DNA of 35,175 nt from Nitrospinaceae bacterium. Its GTDB lineage: Bacteria > Nitrospinota > Nitrospinia > Nitrospinales > VA-1. A program made the translations under genes and the position numbers. Shown one piece after another: positions 14,360-22,818 of this stretch. The stretch is from positions 1 through 35,175 of the forward strand of contig JAJDAV010000218.1 in the NCBI GenBank assembly GCA_029261695.1, in the 5' to 3' direction. Below the pieces are notes generated by a model. That model had not been told where the DNA came from. It searched no databases and saw nothing but the letters and a program-made list of their open reading frames with translations. Position 1 is the stretch's first letter. Every line of letters starts with the position of its first letter.

Positions 14360-15070
14360 ATGGCTGAAGATTCGAGATTCAGAAAAGACGATTCGCATGA
14401 CGTTGATTTAAGCGAAGAAGAACTTAAGGAAGTTCAACGCCTCGAGGCCAAGGCAAAAGCCGAAAAGCAAAAAGTACTAGACTCCAAAGACAAGCTATAT
14501 GGAGCCATTTTAACAGATCTTGATTTAACGGGACTCGACCTGCAAAATGCAAATATGGCAAAAGCCAACCTTAGCAATTCCAATCTGAGCCAAACCAACT
14601 TAAGTAATGCAAACTTGATAGAAGCCGATCTAACAGGGGCTGACCTTTCAAACGCAGATCTTCATGACGCTTATTCGCCAGATGCTGAATGGGTTGCTGT
14701 CAACCTTACCGGAGCAGATTTGAGGTGGGTTGATTTTAGTTGGTCAACACTCAGTGAAGCGAACTTTACAGACGCTAATCTTTTGGAAGTGGATTTTTCA
14801 GAAGCAACTCTGGTTGCATCTAACTTTACCAAGGCTAATCTTTCTGGAGTGAATTTCGAGAATGCCAATATAATGGATGCCAGACTCAATGGTACTGACC
14901 TGTCAGAAACATTAAACTTAAGCCCTGAACAGGTTGAATCTGCCGAATTGGATCGCGCAACTCAATTGCCTCCCTATCTTGAAATCAATTGGAAAGGAAA
15001 AGGAGACTACGAAGTCACAAAAAAGATTGAGAAAAAATCAAAGCTTAAAAAGGCCAAGAAAAAATCCTAA
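14360..15070 (+). CDS. Pentapeptide-repeat protein with a basic tail (copy B)
   Basis: The 236-residue protein has an acidic, charged N-terminus (EEELKEVQRLEAKAKAEK). About 25 pentapeptide repeats follow (residues 50-180, for example ANLSNSNLSQTNLSNANL), broken once by SPDAEWVAVNLTGADLRW. It then has VESAELDRATQLPPYLEINWK and a lysine-rich end. The post-repeat block matches that of pentapeptide protein A (VESA, D, T, P-Y-I/L, I-x-WK), so the two are paralogues. It is cytosolic, with a right-handed beta helix expected. It lies 22 bases downstream of the CobW-type GTPase in an apparent operon. A role as a client or regulator of that GTPase is possible but only inferred. Confidence 0.9.
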   Translation: MAEDSRFRKDDSHDVDLSEEELKEVQRLEAKAKAEKQKVLDSKDKLYGAILTDLDLTGLDLQNANMAKANLSNSNLSQTNLSNANLIEADLTGADLSNADLHDAYSPDAEWVAVNLTGADLRWVDFSWSTLSEANFTDANLLEVDFSEATLVASNFTKANLSGVNFENANIMDARLNGTDLSETLNLSPEQVESAELDRATQLPPYLEINWKGKGDYEVTKKIEKKSKLKKAKKKS

Positions 15071-15084
15071 AGAGGAAAAAGACT

Positions 15085-15267
15085 TCAGGAAGCATTCGCC
15101 TCAAAACGTGTTACCTCGCCATCACAAACTTCGTAACTAACTTCGATGGGGCGACAACATACTTCACAATCTTCTATATAATTTTGGGCGGGAACAGACA
15201 AATCTACCAAAAAAGAGATTTTTTCCCCGCAATAGGGGCAATTAAAAAATTGTTCATACTGATCCAA
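15085..15267 (-). CDS. CPXCG-motif cysteine-rich zinc-ribbon protein
   Basis: This 60-residue protein opens [15 protein letters not shown] and contains [12 protein letters not shown]. Four conserved cysteines in two CxxC pairs are expected to bind one zinc; this is the CPXCG cysteine-rich family found in many proteobacteria, function unknown. The start is a TTG at 15265-15267 because the strong ribosome site AGGAG/GAGGA lies directly before it. The longer open frame extending into the next gene lacks family similarity. It faces trmL with only 34 bases between the two starts, so their promoters must overlap the opposite coding region. It converges with pentapeptide protein B. Family call is confident, function open. 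Confidence 0.88.
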   Translation of the reverse strand: MDQYEQFFNCPYCGEKISFLVDLSVPAQNYIEDCEVCCRPIEVSYEVCDGEVTRFEANAS

Positions 15268-15301
15268 ACTTCCTCTCCTCTTTAACCAGGGATCGTAATA
15301 A

Positions 15302-15781
15302 ATGCCACACAATTTAAATATCGTACTAGTTGAACCAGAAATTCCCATGAACACTGGAACTATTGGCCGGCTCTGCCTGGCCACTGGAGCCACGCTGCAT
15401 TTAATTGAGCCTCTGGGTTTCGAAATAAATGATTCACAACTAAAACGTGCAGGCCTGGATTACTGGAAATTTGTTAAGGTAGAAATTTATCCAGACTTAG
15501 ATAGTTTTTTTCAAAAAATTCCTGCAAATGCCTCAAAGGTTTTTTTCTCCACAAAAGGGAAGCGTGGTTTCTTTGAGCACTCTTTCCAAAAAAACTCTTA
15601 CTTATTTTTCGGAAGCGAAACGCGAGGCTTGCCCAAGGGCCTTATTGAATCGAATGATGATAAGACCTACCGAATACCACAATACGATGATCGAGTTCGC
15701 TCTATCAATATTGCCAACGCCGCAAGCGTTGCTATTTACGAAGCTATTCGTCAGTTAGGTTATAAAGAAGAAATTTGTTAA
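15302..15781 (+). CDS. trmL: tRNA (cytidine/uridine-34 2'-O)-methyltransferase TrmL
   Basis: The 159-residue SPOUT methyltransferase shows the typical TrmL blocks: [19 protein letters not shown] near the start, LHLIEPLGF with [20 protein letters not shown] and the knot segment [19 protein letters not shown] near the end. It transfers methyl from SAM to the ribose of the wobble base in tRNA-Leu isoacceptors, which supports codon reading. Length and all motifs are normal. An AGGGA ribosome site lies about ten bases before the ATG. The gene is divergent from the CPXCG gene and ends ten bases from the TPR gene that converges on it. It acts in the cytosol as a dimer. Confidence 0.94.
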   Translation: MPHNLNIVLVEPEIPMNTGTIGRLCLATGATLHLIEPLGFEINDSQLKRAGLDYWKFVKVEIYPDLDSFFQKIPANASKVFFSTKGKRGFFEHSFQKNSYLFFGSETRGLPKGLIESNDDKTYRIPQYDDRVRSINIANAASVAIYEAIRQLGYKEEIC

Positions 15782-15791
15782 AGAATGTAAT

Positions 15792-16154
15792 TTATTCCAC
15801 GATTACGTCTTCAGGCTTAAAGCCAAACTTGTTGTAAAACTCTTTTAGCAGTCTCCGTGATTCCATTTTATTTACTGAATCATTTCTTTCTCCAAAAAGA
15901 TTGCCTGCTTTAAGAATATGCACGATAGCTTTTTCTCCCTTATCTAAGCTTGCATACAATACACCAAGATTAAAATGAGCTTCGGCTGAGCTAGAGTGAA
16001 TTTTTACGGTTTCTTCAAACTCACGCACAGCATCGCGAATTTTTCCCGCCTTGTCATAAGCCGTCCCAAGATTAAAGTGAGCCGCAGGGTCATTGGGTTT
16101 CAAGCTCACTTCTTTTTTAAGTTTTTTTATTTCCTTATTTTCAAAAAAAACCAT
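15792..16154 (-). CDS. Small TPR-repeat protein
   Basis: The 120-residue protein contains two clear tetratricopeptide repeats: PNDPAAHFNLGTAYDKAGKI and SSAEAHFNLGVLYASLDKGE, followed by a further helical pair. There is no signal peptide, so it should act in the cytosol as a protein-protein adaptor. It starts four bases after the stop of the DUF4325 STAS-like gene, which implies translational coupling and a shared task, perhaps in a partner-switching or scaffold complex. No enzymatic feature is seen. The ATG at 16154 is the only reasonable start. Confidence 0.85.
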   Translation of the reverse strand: MVFFENKEIKKLKKEVSLKPNDPAAHFNLGTAYDKAGKIRDAVREFEETVKIHSSSAEAHFNLGVLYASLDKGEKAIVHILKAGNLFGERNDSVNKMESRRLLKEFYNKFGFKPEDVIVE

Positions 16155-16158
16155 CTTA

Positions 16159-16515
16159 TTACAAACCTAAATCGCCTAATTCATCTTCTTCAAATAACTC
16201 CATTAGAGATTCTCTGGAGTCATTTTGGGTTTGTTGCTGATCCGTTCTATCAATATAGTTATTGACCAGTTTTAATTGCTCTTGCGAAATATTGCAAAAA
16301 ACCAACCTTTCCATAACAACTTCTTTGCCAAGGAAATCCAGCATTCTTCCTATTGAATTTCGCAAGAATGGAGTCAAAATAGAATTAACTCCAGTGAAAT
16401 CGATCTCGACCGATCTTCTCTCCTTAAGCTCAGGATAAACCTTATCGAATAGCACCTGTCCATCGTCGATGGAAGAGCAGTTAACACCAATTGAGTCAGC
16501 CAGTTTAATTTTCAT
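16159..16515 (-). CDS. STAS-like domain protein (DUF4325 family)
   Basis: The 118-residue protein has the STAS-like core: RRSVEIDFTGVNSILTPFLRNSIGRML (about residues 33-59), then VFCNISQEQLKLVNNYI. This matches DUF4325, a STAS-related fold often encoded near anti-sigma or histidine-kinase-like ATPases. The serine usually phosphorylated in SpoIIAA-type STAS proteins is not clearly present. The C-terminal 25 residues are acidic. It is the first gene of a tight pair with the TPR gene. A TATAAT at 16524-16529 on the minus strand lies only eight bases before the ATG. The role is unknown; a regulatory switch is inferred from the fold only. Confidence 0.72.
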   Translation of the reverse strand: MKIKLADSIGVNCSSIDDGQVLFDKVYPELKERRSVEIDFTGVNSILTPFLRNSIGRMLDFLGKEVVMERLVFCNISQEQLKLVNNYIDRTDQQQTQNDSRESLMELFEEDELGDLGL

Positions 16516-16523
16516 GTTCCAGT

Positions 16524-16529
16524 ATTATA
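16524..16529 (-). promoter_or_regulatory. Candidate -10 element of the STAS-like/TPR pair
   Basis: A perfect TATAAT on the minus strand sits eight bases upstream of the ATG at 16515, predicting a start site at or within two bases of it and thus a near-leaderless message. No good -35 is seen, and a weak TGGA could serve as ribosome site for a longer transcript, so this is tentative. Confidence 0.3.
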
Positions 16530-16705
16530 AAAGTTACAAAAATTTTTCCTATAATACCCTGCCCTAAGCCCATAACCTCTGATTTATTTAAAATCTCACC
16601 TCCTTTTCTTGAGGTTCATGCAGGTTTCGGGTTTTTGATATTAAATTCCGCCTAAATCTACCGATAAGTTGTTATAATTGAATAATATAACTAATCCATC
16701 AAAAA

Positions 16706-18319
16706 ATGCCCAATAGCGCACTCACTTTGAGTCCAAAAACCTCAATTCCCCAATCTGCAACTTTCCGCAGACTCATTATTTTGGGGTGGGTCATTTGCCT
16801 TTCCTTTTTCTGTATTTCCGTTTCTGTAGCTCAAGAATCATTCCAATTCGATACCCTCAATAGAGATGAGATATTGCGCGATCAGGAAATTCTTCGCGAA
16901 CAGATGCAATTGCAGCAGGAAATTCTCCGTGAAGAAATGGAGAAAATTCGAGTTGAAACTCAGGCAATTATGAAGGAAATTTCCTTGGCAATGAAGGAAG
17001 AGGCTATCAAGCTCAAGGATGAATTGGTGGGACTACAAGATGAAACAGCGAAAATCAATAAGGAGATTGTCGAGAGCCTTCAAAACGCTAAAAAGGATTT
17101 TTCAGAAGGCCGGGATGATATGCGCAAAGAACTCGAAAATATGCGCAAAGAGGCTAAAAGTCTAACAAAAGAAATTGCCGTTGTACTGAAAGATCAAAAC
17201 CAGGTTTGGAAGGAAGAAACAGGCAGCCTACAAGACTCATTATTGGAAGCCAAAGCAGAATTAGCTGCCGCACAGGCCGATTCCGATGAAATTTTGGAAT
17301 CAAGTCGAGAGGCCTACAAGGATTTTCAGGTTGATAAAGTAATCACCATGAATGACTCGAAAGACAAATCTGAAAAGGCTATGACTCAAGCTGAAGACAC
17401 TCTGGATAAAAGCACACGTGACTACAAAAAGGCATCTGAAAGAACAGCTGCTGAAATTCTAGCCCAGATGAATGACGCTAAAAACTCGCTCAGAAGACGC
17501 CAAGCGATCCAAAAAAAGGATGCAGCAAATGCCAACAAGCAAGTGCTGGCATCAGTACAAAAAGACAAGCTCAGCCGCGACTCCGAATTAAAAAAGAGCA
17601 AACAACGAAATGGCGCAGACCTCAAAAGAGCCAAACAGCTTGGGCAATCCATACAGGCTGACATTAAGCAAGCTAACCTTCGACGAGCCAACTCACAAGC
17701 ATCTTCTAAGAACAGCGCAGACAGGAGAGGAGATGAGGAAACTGGAGGCTTTGGTGAGGGCGTCTCAGATGCCCGAGGTGGGCTGGAATCTTTCGAAGGT
17801 GATGCAGGTGCTAACCGGCGAAAACAAGGCGCTGAAGAAGGTGCAGATGGATTGATGGACAGCGAAATGTCGCTGGATCAACTAAAAGAAAAACTTTTTG
17901 CTTTTGGCAATCGAATAAAAATATTGAAAAAACAAATTGAAGAAAAAAGTGGAGATGCATCCCCCGAACTCATAGAGTTAGGTAACGAATATTTGGCAGC
18001 GGAGCGTTTTATTAACTCTCGCGGTGATATTGAAAAGGTTTCATTGCTACAATTTGCACAAAAGAAAGGTTTACCTTTAGGCAGTTACGAACAAGCTGCC
18101 TGGGCTTTCAAAATAGCGTTGCGCTTCAACACAAATAAAGGCCAAACTCATTTAACAATCGGGAAAATTTATGACGAGGTTAATGACGGTAAAAACGCTA
18201 TCATGTATGCAAAACTAGCTCATTTGGTGTTTAGGCAAAAGAAGAACTCCACCAAAATAAAGGAGACTCAAAATTTTATCGAGTCATTAACAAAAAAATA
18301 TGAAGACAAAACTTCCTGA
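16706..18319 (+). CDS. Exported coiled-coil protein with TPR-like C-terminus, function unknown
   Basis: The 537-residue product begins with a signal peptide or anchor: two arginines, a hydrophobic run (LIILGWVICLSFFCISVS) and a likely cleavage after VA at residue 42. From about 50 to 330 it is an uninterrupted, highly charged coiled coil rich in E, K, Q and A. A glycine-rich hinge follows (about 335-380). The C-terminal 150 residues form short helices ending in a TPR-like pair (YEQAAWAFKIALRFNTNKGQ and onward to the end). It would be periplasmic or envelope-associated and may act as a spacer or scaffold. No family is recognised. The ATG lacks a ribosome site. A cyclic-nucleotide-binding gene follows after 68 bases. 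Confidence 0.8.
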   Translation: MPNSALTLSPKTSIPQSATFRRLIILGWVICLSFFCISVSVAQESFQFDTLNRDEILRDQEILREQMQLQQEILREEMEKIRVETQAIMKEISLAMKEEAIKLKDELVGLQDETAKINKEIVESLQNAKKDFSEGRDDMRKELENMRKEAKSLTKEIAVVLKDQNQVWKEETGSLQDSLLEAKAELAAAQADSDEILESSREAYKDFQVDKVITMNDSKDKSEKAMTQAEDTLDKSTRDYKKASERTAAEILAQMNDAKNSLRRRQAIQKKDAANANKQVLASVQKDKLSRDSELKKSKQRNGADLKRAKQLGQSIQADIKQANLRRANSQASSKNSADRRGDEETGGFGEGVSDARGGLESFEGDAGANRRKQGAEEGADGLMDSEMSLDQLKEKLFAFGNRIKILKKQIEEKSGDASPELIELGNEYLAAERFINSRGDIEKVSLLQFAQKKGLPLGSYEQAAWAFKIALRFNTNKGQTHLTIGKIYDEVNDGKNAIMYAKLAHLVFRQKKNSTKIKETQNFIESLTKKYEDKTS

Positions 18320-18387
18320 ATAAGGTTAAATTAATTAGACAGGTTTTAACAACCCACTAACTAGTACTCATGTCACAGAGGTAATTC

Positions 18388-18891
18388 TTGGAAAAACATC
18401 CAATTGAAGAATTTATTGAGAAATTACCCTTTTTCAAAGAGTTTTCAGAATCTGAAAGAGCTAAACTTGTCCATACTCAGGGAATTTTTGAAAAATTCAA
18501 AACCAACGAGGTAATAATCTCTGAAGGCGATATGGATGCCTCGGTTTTCGTTATCCTGACCGGGACCATACTGATCAAAAAGAAGCCCAAGGTCAACGTG
18601 AAAGAAAATCATATTTCGCTACAGGACCCGGAACAAATCACAATAGTAGAACTGAAACCTGGGTCAATTTTTGGTGAAATTTCTTTAATCAGCAAGCACC
18701 CAAGAAACACGAGTGCGATCGCTTCTTCCGAACAGGTTGTGGTTATGAAAATAACCAATGAAATCATTGAAAAATTCAACTTAGCCATCCAAAAGAAATT
18801 CCAAAATCAATTGATACACATTCTGGTTCAGCGGCTTGATGAAATGAACGAGAGATACATCAAACTAAAAACAAGTATTGCAAAAAATTAA
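18388..18891 (+). CDS. Cyclic-nucleotide-binding domain protein
   Basis: The 167-residue protein is a lone cyclic-nucleotide-binding domain. It contains VIISEGDMDASVFVILTGT and the phosphate-binding cassette GSIFGEISLISKHPRNTSA, with E97 and R106, the residues that contact the ribose and cyclic phosphate. There is no DNA-binding helix-turn-helix, kinase or channel domain, so it is not a Crp-type regulator but a stand-alone sensor or adaptor. The start is TTG at 18388 with GAGG ten bases before it. It lies between the coiled-coil gene and hflX, all on the plus strand; cotranscription is possible. Ligand, cAMP or cGMP, is unknown. Confidence 0.88.
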   Translation: MEKHPIEEFIEKLPFFKEFSESERAKLVHTQGIFEKFKTNEVIISEGDMDASVFVILTGTILIKKKPKVNVKENHISLQDPEQITIVELKPGSIFGEISLISKHPRNTSAIASSEQVVVMKITNEIIEKFNLAIQKKFQNQLIHILVQRLDEMNERYIKLKTSIAKN

Positions 18892-18950
18892 ATGCCTCAA
18901 AAATTAATACCACCACATTATTTCTGCCTTAAATTTTTCGTTCTTGATTC

Positions 18951-20249
18951 GTGAAACAAGAATCCGGTCCATTCACCTATTCTGAGTCATCAACCACTAA
19001 AGCAATACTAGTAGGAGTGCGCTTACCTGGAGATATTTCTCCAACTGGCATTTCACTGGAAGAACTTAATGGACTTGCCATAACAGCCGAGTATGAACCG
19101 GTCGCCGAACTAACCCAGAAGTTATCCGAAATTAATACCAAAACATTTTTGGGCAGTGGAAAAGTAGAAGAGCTCAAGCAGGCCACCCTGCATCATTCTC
19201 CCGAGGTCGTTATTTTTGATGAGGAATTATCCCCCCGACAAAATCGCGAACTGGAAAAGGTGTTGAAATGCCGGGTAATAGATCGGCCCTGGCTGATTCT
19301 AGAAATTTTCAGTGACCATGCGCGCACACGTGAAGCCAAAACTCAAGTCGAACTAGCTAGATTAAAATATGCACTTCCACGTCTTACAAAAATGTGGGGG
19401 CATCTCTCCCGACAAAGAGGTGGTATTGGAATGAAGGACGTGGGCGAGACCCAAATCCAACTTGACCAAAGAATGATTCGAAATGAAATTAATAAGCTAG
19501 AGAAAAAGCTCAAGCTAATCGACAAAGAAAGGAAGACTCAACGAAAAAGCCGGCAAAACCTTTTTAAAGTAGCGCTGGTAGGCTACACCAACGTTGGGAA
19601 ATCTAGTTTAATGAACAAACTTACAGGCGCAAATACTTTGGTTGAAAATAAGTTATTTGCGACTCTTGACCCCACTGTTAGAAAAATTAAAAAGAACTTT
19701 CCTTATCCCGTTTTACTCTCAGACACTGTAGGTCTGATAAACAAGCTCCCTCATGATTTGGTCGCTTCGTTTAAAAGCACATTGGATGAGGTTAGAGATG
19801 CCGATTTGCTGATCCATGTAGTGGATATTTGCCATTTTGAATACCAGAGTCAAATGGAAACCACGGATGATCTTTTAGTTCAAATGGGAATGGATGAAAT
19901 TGATGTGATCCTAGTATTCAATAAAATCGATTCGATAGAGGATATCGAAGACCTAGAGAAAGCACAGGAAAAATTTCCATCTGCCATTAGTATTTCTTGC
20001 AAAACTGAAGTAGGAATCGATTCACTCAGGCAAAAAATTGTTACCCAATACGAAAAAAATCTTGAACATTTCCAATTGAACCTGGAACATTCTCAGGCGG
20101 GTTTGATTTCTAAAATCCGAAAATTTGCTCTAATCACCCAAGAAGATTATAAAGAAGATTGCATTTTGCTGACCCTCAAGCTACCTCCTGGGGGAAAAAC
20201 AAAATTAAACAATTTATTAGCTTCTCAAGAAACCCCCGCCAACAACTGA
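18951..20249 (+). CDS. hflX: GTPase HflX
   Basis: The 432-residue protein shows the HflX N-terminal domain (FLGSGKVEEL, FDEELSPRQNRELE, DRPWLILEIFSDHARTREAKTQVELARL) and the glycine-rich linker RQRGGIGMKDVGETQ. The GTPase domain follows with G1 GYTNVGKS (211-218), G3 DTVG (258-261) and G4 NKID. HflX splits stalled or idle 70S ribosomes under stress and binds the 50S subunit. The start is a GTG at 18951, 59 bases after the previous stop. Its stop codon abuts the stop of the convergent small exported gene, leaving no room for a separate terminator. All functional motifs are intact. Confidence 0.96.
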   Translation: MKQESGPFTYSESSTTKAILVGVRLPGDISPTGISLEELNGLAITAEYEPVAELTQKLSEINTKTFLGSGKVEELKQATLHHSPEVVIFDEELSPRQNRELEKVLKCRVIDRPWLILEIFSDHARTREAKTQVELARLKYALPRLTKMWGHLSRQRGGIGMKDVGETQIQLDQRMIRNEINKLEKKLKLIDKERKTQRKSRQNLFKVALVGYTNVGKSSLMNKLTGANTLVENKLFATLDPTVRKIKKNFPYPVLLSDTVGLINKLPHDLVASFKSTLDEVRDADLLIHVVDICHFEYQSQMETTDDLLVQMGMDEIDVILVFNKIDSIEDIEDLEKAQEKFPSAISISCKTEVGIDSLRQKIVTQYEKNLEHFQLNLEHSQAGLISKIRKFALITQEDYKEDCILLTLKLPPGGKTKLNNLLASQETPANN

Positions 20250-20561
20250 CTATTTCTTCATCAGTTCCAAGGCAATATACAAACCGGCATCTGTTACAAC
20301 ATATTTCCCCTGGACTTCATCTTTCTTTTTCAAGTGCCCCAAGGTCTTCAGTCCATCCGGCTGCGTTTCTTCATTTACTATAACGGTGAACCTTTTTTTC
20401 GTAGCCGGATCTTTAATTCCCACCTTATTTCTATCTGGAGAGACTTTTTTCACCACACCTGAAAATGGAACCGCATCTCCTGCTGCGAACACGCTAGCAT
20501 AAAGGAAAAAACACAAAAGAAACATCATTACGACAAAACCACCGCGATATATCTTGCCCAT
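20250..20561 (-). CDS. Small exported protein of unknown function
   Basis: A 103-residue protein with a clear signal peptide (basic GKIYR, hydrophobic FVVMMFLLCFFLYASVF, likely cleavage after VFA). About 75 mature residues follow, beta-rich, with VKKVSPDRNKVGIKDPATKK and a charged KKKDEV block. This resembles an OB-like or small beta-barrel periplasmic protein, but no family is certain. I chose the ATG at 20561, preceded by GGAGGG at five bases, over the ATG four codons upstream that has no ribosome site. It lies 43 bases beyond uvrD on the same strand and its stop touches that of hflX. Confidence 0.72.
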   Translation of the reverse strand: MGKIYRGGFVVMMFLLCFFLYASVFAAGDAVPFSGVVKKVSPDRNKVGIKDPATKKRFTVIVNEETQPDGLKTLGHLKKKDEVQGKYVVTDAGLYIALELMKK

Positions 20562-20604
20562 GTTACCCTCCATTGAGTGAATTTATCTTTCTAGTTAGAT
20601 GGCA

Positions 20605-22776
20605 TTATTGAATGATAAGATTCGCAAGATTCGCAGCCAGTTTCTTTTTCCCATGAGGGCTTTTGAAAAACACCTCTAGCTTCAAATTTTCTTCCTCCCC
20701 AGTACGATTAATAACTATCCCTGAACCAAACTTAGGGTGTAAGACCTTGGTACCAATGGAATAATTTTCATCCGATTCTGTTTTTACGGGAAAGGATGTA
20801 CTTGCCGATTCCCCATATTGCGTTGCAGGGGACTTCATTTGGTAATCCTGGAAATTTGGTTCCCGCACCATTACTTCATCTGGTATGGAGTTTAAAAAAT
20901 CCGAGGGCATGTAGTTGAAAGTATTTCCGTATATTCTCCGTCGTCTGGCATGAGAGATAAACAGTTTCTTTTTTGCACGGGTGAATCCTACATAACACAA
21001 TCTTCGCTCTTCTTCATATTCAGCAGAATCTGACATGGAACTCGCATGCGGTAAAAGCCCGTTCTCCATCCCCACCACGAATACAGCCGAATATTCCAAC
21101 CCTTTGCAAGTATGTAAGGTCATAAGAGGTAGAACGCCCCGCTCATCATCGAGGTTATCAAGGTCGGCAACAAGAGCCGTGGAATCCAAAAACTCCCGTA
21201 ACGAACCGTTTTCATTTTCAACCAACTGCTCAACCGCCGAATAAAGTTCGTTTAAATTTTCCATCCGGCCTTTGCTTTCTCGTGTATCTTCATTTTTGAG
21301 CATCACCGCATAACCTGACCGGTCAATCACTTCTGTTAAAAGTTCCAGCGGGTTGGACTGTCTGAATACCTGATCTAAATGGTCTATGATGCTAACAAAA
21401 TCTTCAATTTTTCTCGCAGCCGCCGTTCCTACTAACCTCTCCCGGCCGACCTCACGAAGTCCTTCCAACAAAGTAATATCTTTCTGCCGGCAAAAAGCCT
21501 CAACTTTTTCCAGAGATGTTTTTCCAATTCCTCTTGCAGGAACATTTACAATACGTTTTAGAGATACTGAATCTTCAGGGTTAATAAGTACACGCATATA
21601 TGCAAGCACGTCTTTAACCTCTTTTCGCTCATAGAAGCGCAACCCGCCAATTACTTGATAAGGAATTTGAGACTTTCTTAAGAAATCCTCTATGACGCGG
21701 GACTGAGCATTGGTTCTATATAAAACCGCAATTTCATTAAAAGAAAACCCATCCTCTTGACATAAGTTTTGAATACGATCACATACAAATGCCGCTTCGC
21801 TTGTTTCATCTTCAGCTTTGAAGCAAACAACCGGGTCTCCCTTTTCATTTTGAGTCCACAATGTTTTCTCATTGCGGTTCAGGTTTTCTCGAACCACGCT
21901 TCCTGCCGCATTTAGAATATTTTGAGTTGACCTGTAGTTTTCCTCCAGCTTAATGACTGTTGTGCCAGGATAATCTTTTTCAAATTTAAGAATATTTTCA
22001 ATATTCGCACCTCTCCACCGGTAAATACTTTGATCATCATCTCCGACCACACAAACATTTTGAACATCCTTTGAAAGCAAGCGCACCAACTCATACTGGG
22101 CTGCATTGGTATCCTGAAACTCATCAACTAAAATATACTGAAACTTTTTATCGTAATGCTCACGCAATGAGGAAACCTGCTGAAACAATCTTGCAGTGAA
22201 GGCCAACAAATCATCAAAGTCCAATGCGTTATTTGACTTTAAAGCTGCCTGGTAGACCGGATATAACTCAGCCGCCTTCATCTGGTTGCCATAAGGCATA
22301 CTATCCAAATCTAACTGCTCTGGAAGGAGGAAGTCATTCTTAAATCCACTGATACTATTCAAAAGAGATTTGGGTGGGAATGCATCCGTACTTATTTGAG
22401 CCGCTTTCATGCACTGCTTTATTAAAGTCAGTTGATCCTGTGAATCATAAATCGCAAAGTCATTGGAAAAACCCAACTCGGTAATATGCTTTCTCAGCAT
22501 TCGCAAACAAAACGAATGGAATGTACTGACCCACGGAGAAGCCCCACTATGATCGAGCATTCCTCGAATTCGCTCCTTCATCTCCCCTGCCGCTTTATTG
22601 GTAAAAGTGATAGCTAAAACACTTTCGGGGTCCACACCTCGTTCACGAATGAGATGAGCAATGCGATAAGTGATAACGCGAGTTTTACCTGACCCTGCTC
22701 CAGCGACGACCATTGAAGGGCCTTCACTATGGCAAACGGCTTGATGCTGTTGTGGATTTAATGATTCAAGATTCAT
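20605..22776 (-). CDS. uvrD: UvrD/PcrA-type DNA helicase
   Basis: The 723-residue SF1A 3'-5' helicase has the Q motif LNPQQHQAV, Walker A GAGSGKT (26-32), motif Ia TFTNKAAGEMKER, Walker B LVDEFQDTN, motif III GDDDQSIYRWRGA, motif IV VIKLEENYRST, motif V LMTLHTCKGLE and motif VI EEERRLCYVGFTRAKK. The C-terminus (GTKVLHPKFGSGIV) is the Tudor-like domain of the PcrA/UvrD subgroup that contacts RNA polymerase. It acts in nucleotide excision repair, mismatch repair and removal of stalled complexes. It follows hemH by 42 bases, likely as part of the same transcript, although the functions are unrelated. Nothing is missing. Confidence 0.96.
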   Translation of the reverse strand: MNLESLNPQQHQAVCHSEGPSMVVAGAGSGKTRVITYRIAHLIRERGVDPESVLAITFTNKAAGEMKERIRGMLDHSGASPWVSTFHSFCLRMLRKHITELGFSNDFAIYDSQDQLTLIKQCMKAAQISTDAFPPKSLLNSISGFKNDFLLPEQLDLDSMPYGNQMKAAELYPVYQAALKSNNALDFDDLLAFTARLFQQVSSLREHYDKKFQYILVDEFQDTNAAQYELVRLLSKDVQNVCVVGDDDQSIYRWRGANIENILKFEKDYPGTTVIKLEENYRSTQNILNAAGSVVRENLNRNEKTLWTQNEKGDPVVCFKAEDETSEAAFVCDRIQNLCQEDGFSFNEIAVLYRTNAQSRVIEDFLRKSQIPYQVIGGLRFYERKEVKDVLAYMRVLINPEDSVSLKRIVNVPARGIGKTSLEKVEAFCRQKDITLLEGLREVGRERLVGTAAARKIEDFVSIIDHLDQVFRQSNPLELLTEVIDRSGYAVMLKNEDTRESKGRMENLNELYSAVEQLVENENGSLREFLDSTALVADLDNLDDERGVLPLMTLHTCKGLEYSAVFVVGMENGLLPHASSMSDSAEYEEERRLCYVGFTRAKKKLFISHARRRRIYGNTFNYMPSDFLNSIPDEVMVREPNFQDYQMKSPATQYGESASTSFPVKTESDENYSIGTKVLHPKFGSGIVINRTGEEENLKLEVFFKSPHGKKKLAANLANLIIQ

Positions 22777-22818
22777 AAGGCTTTCAGGAAGGGTGTTGGG
22801 GGAGCTACGACTATTTAT

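Noticed and set aside
15268-15393. Longer N-terminus for the CPXCG protein reaching into trmL
   Set aside because: The extension has no family similarity, overlaps trmL antisense, and a strong ribosome site marks the TTG at 15267 as the start.
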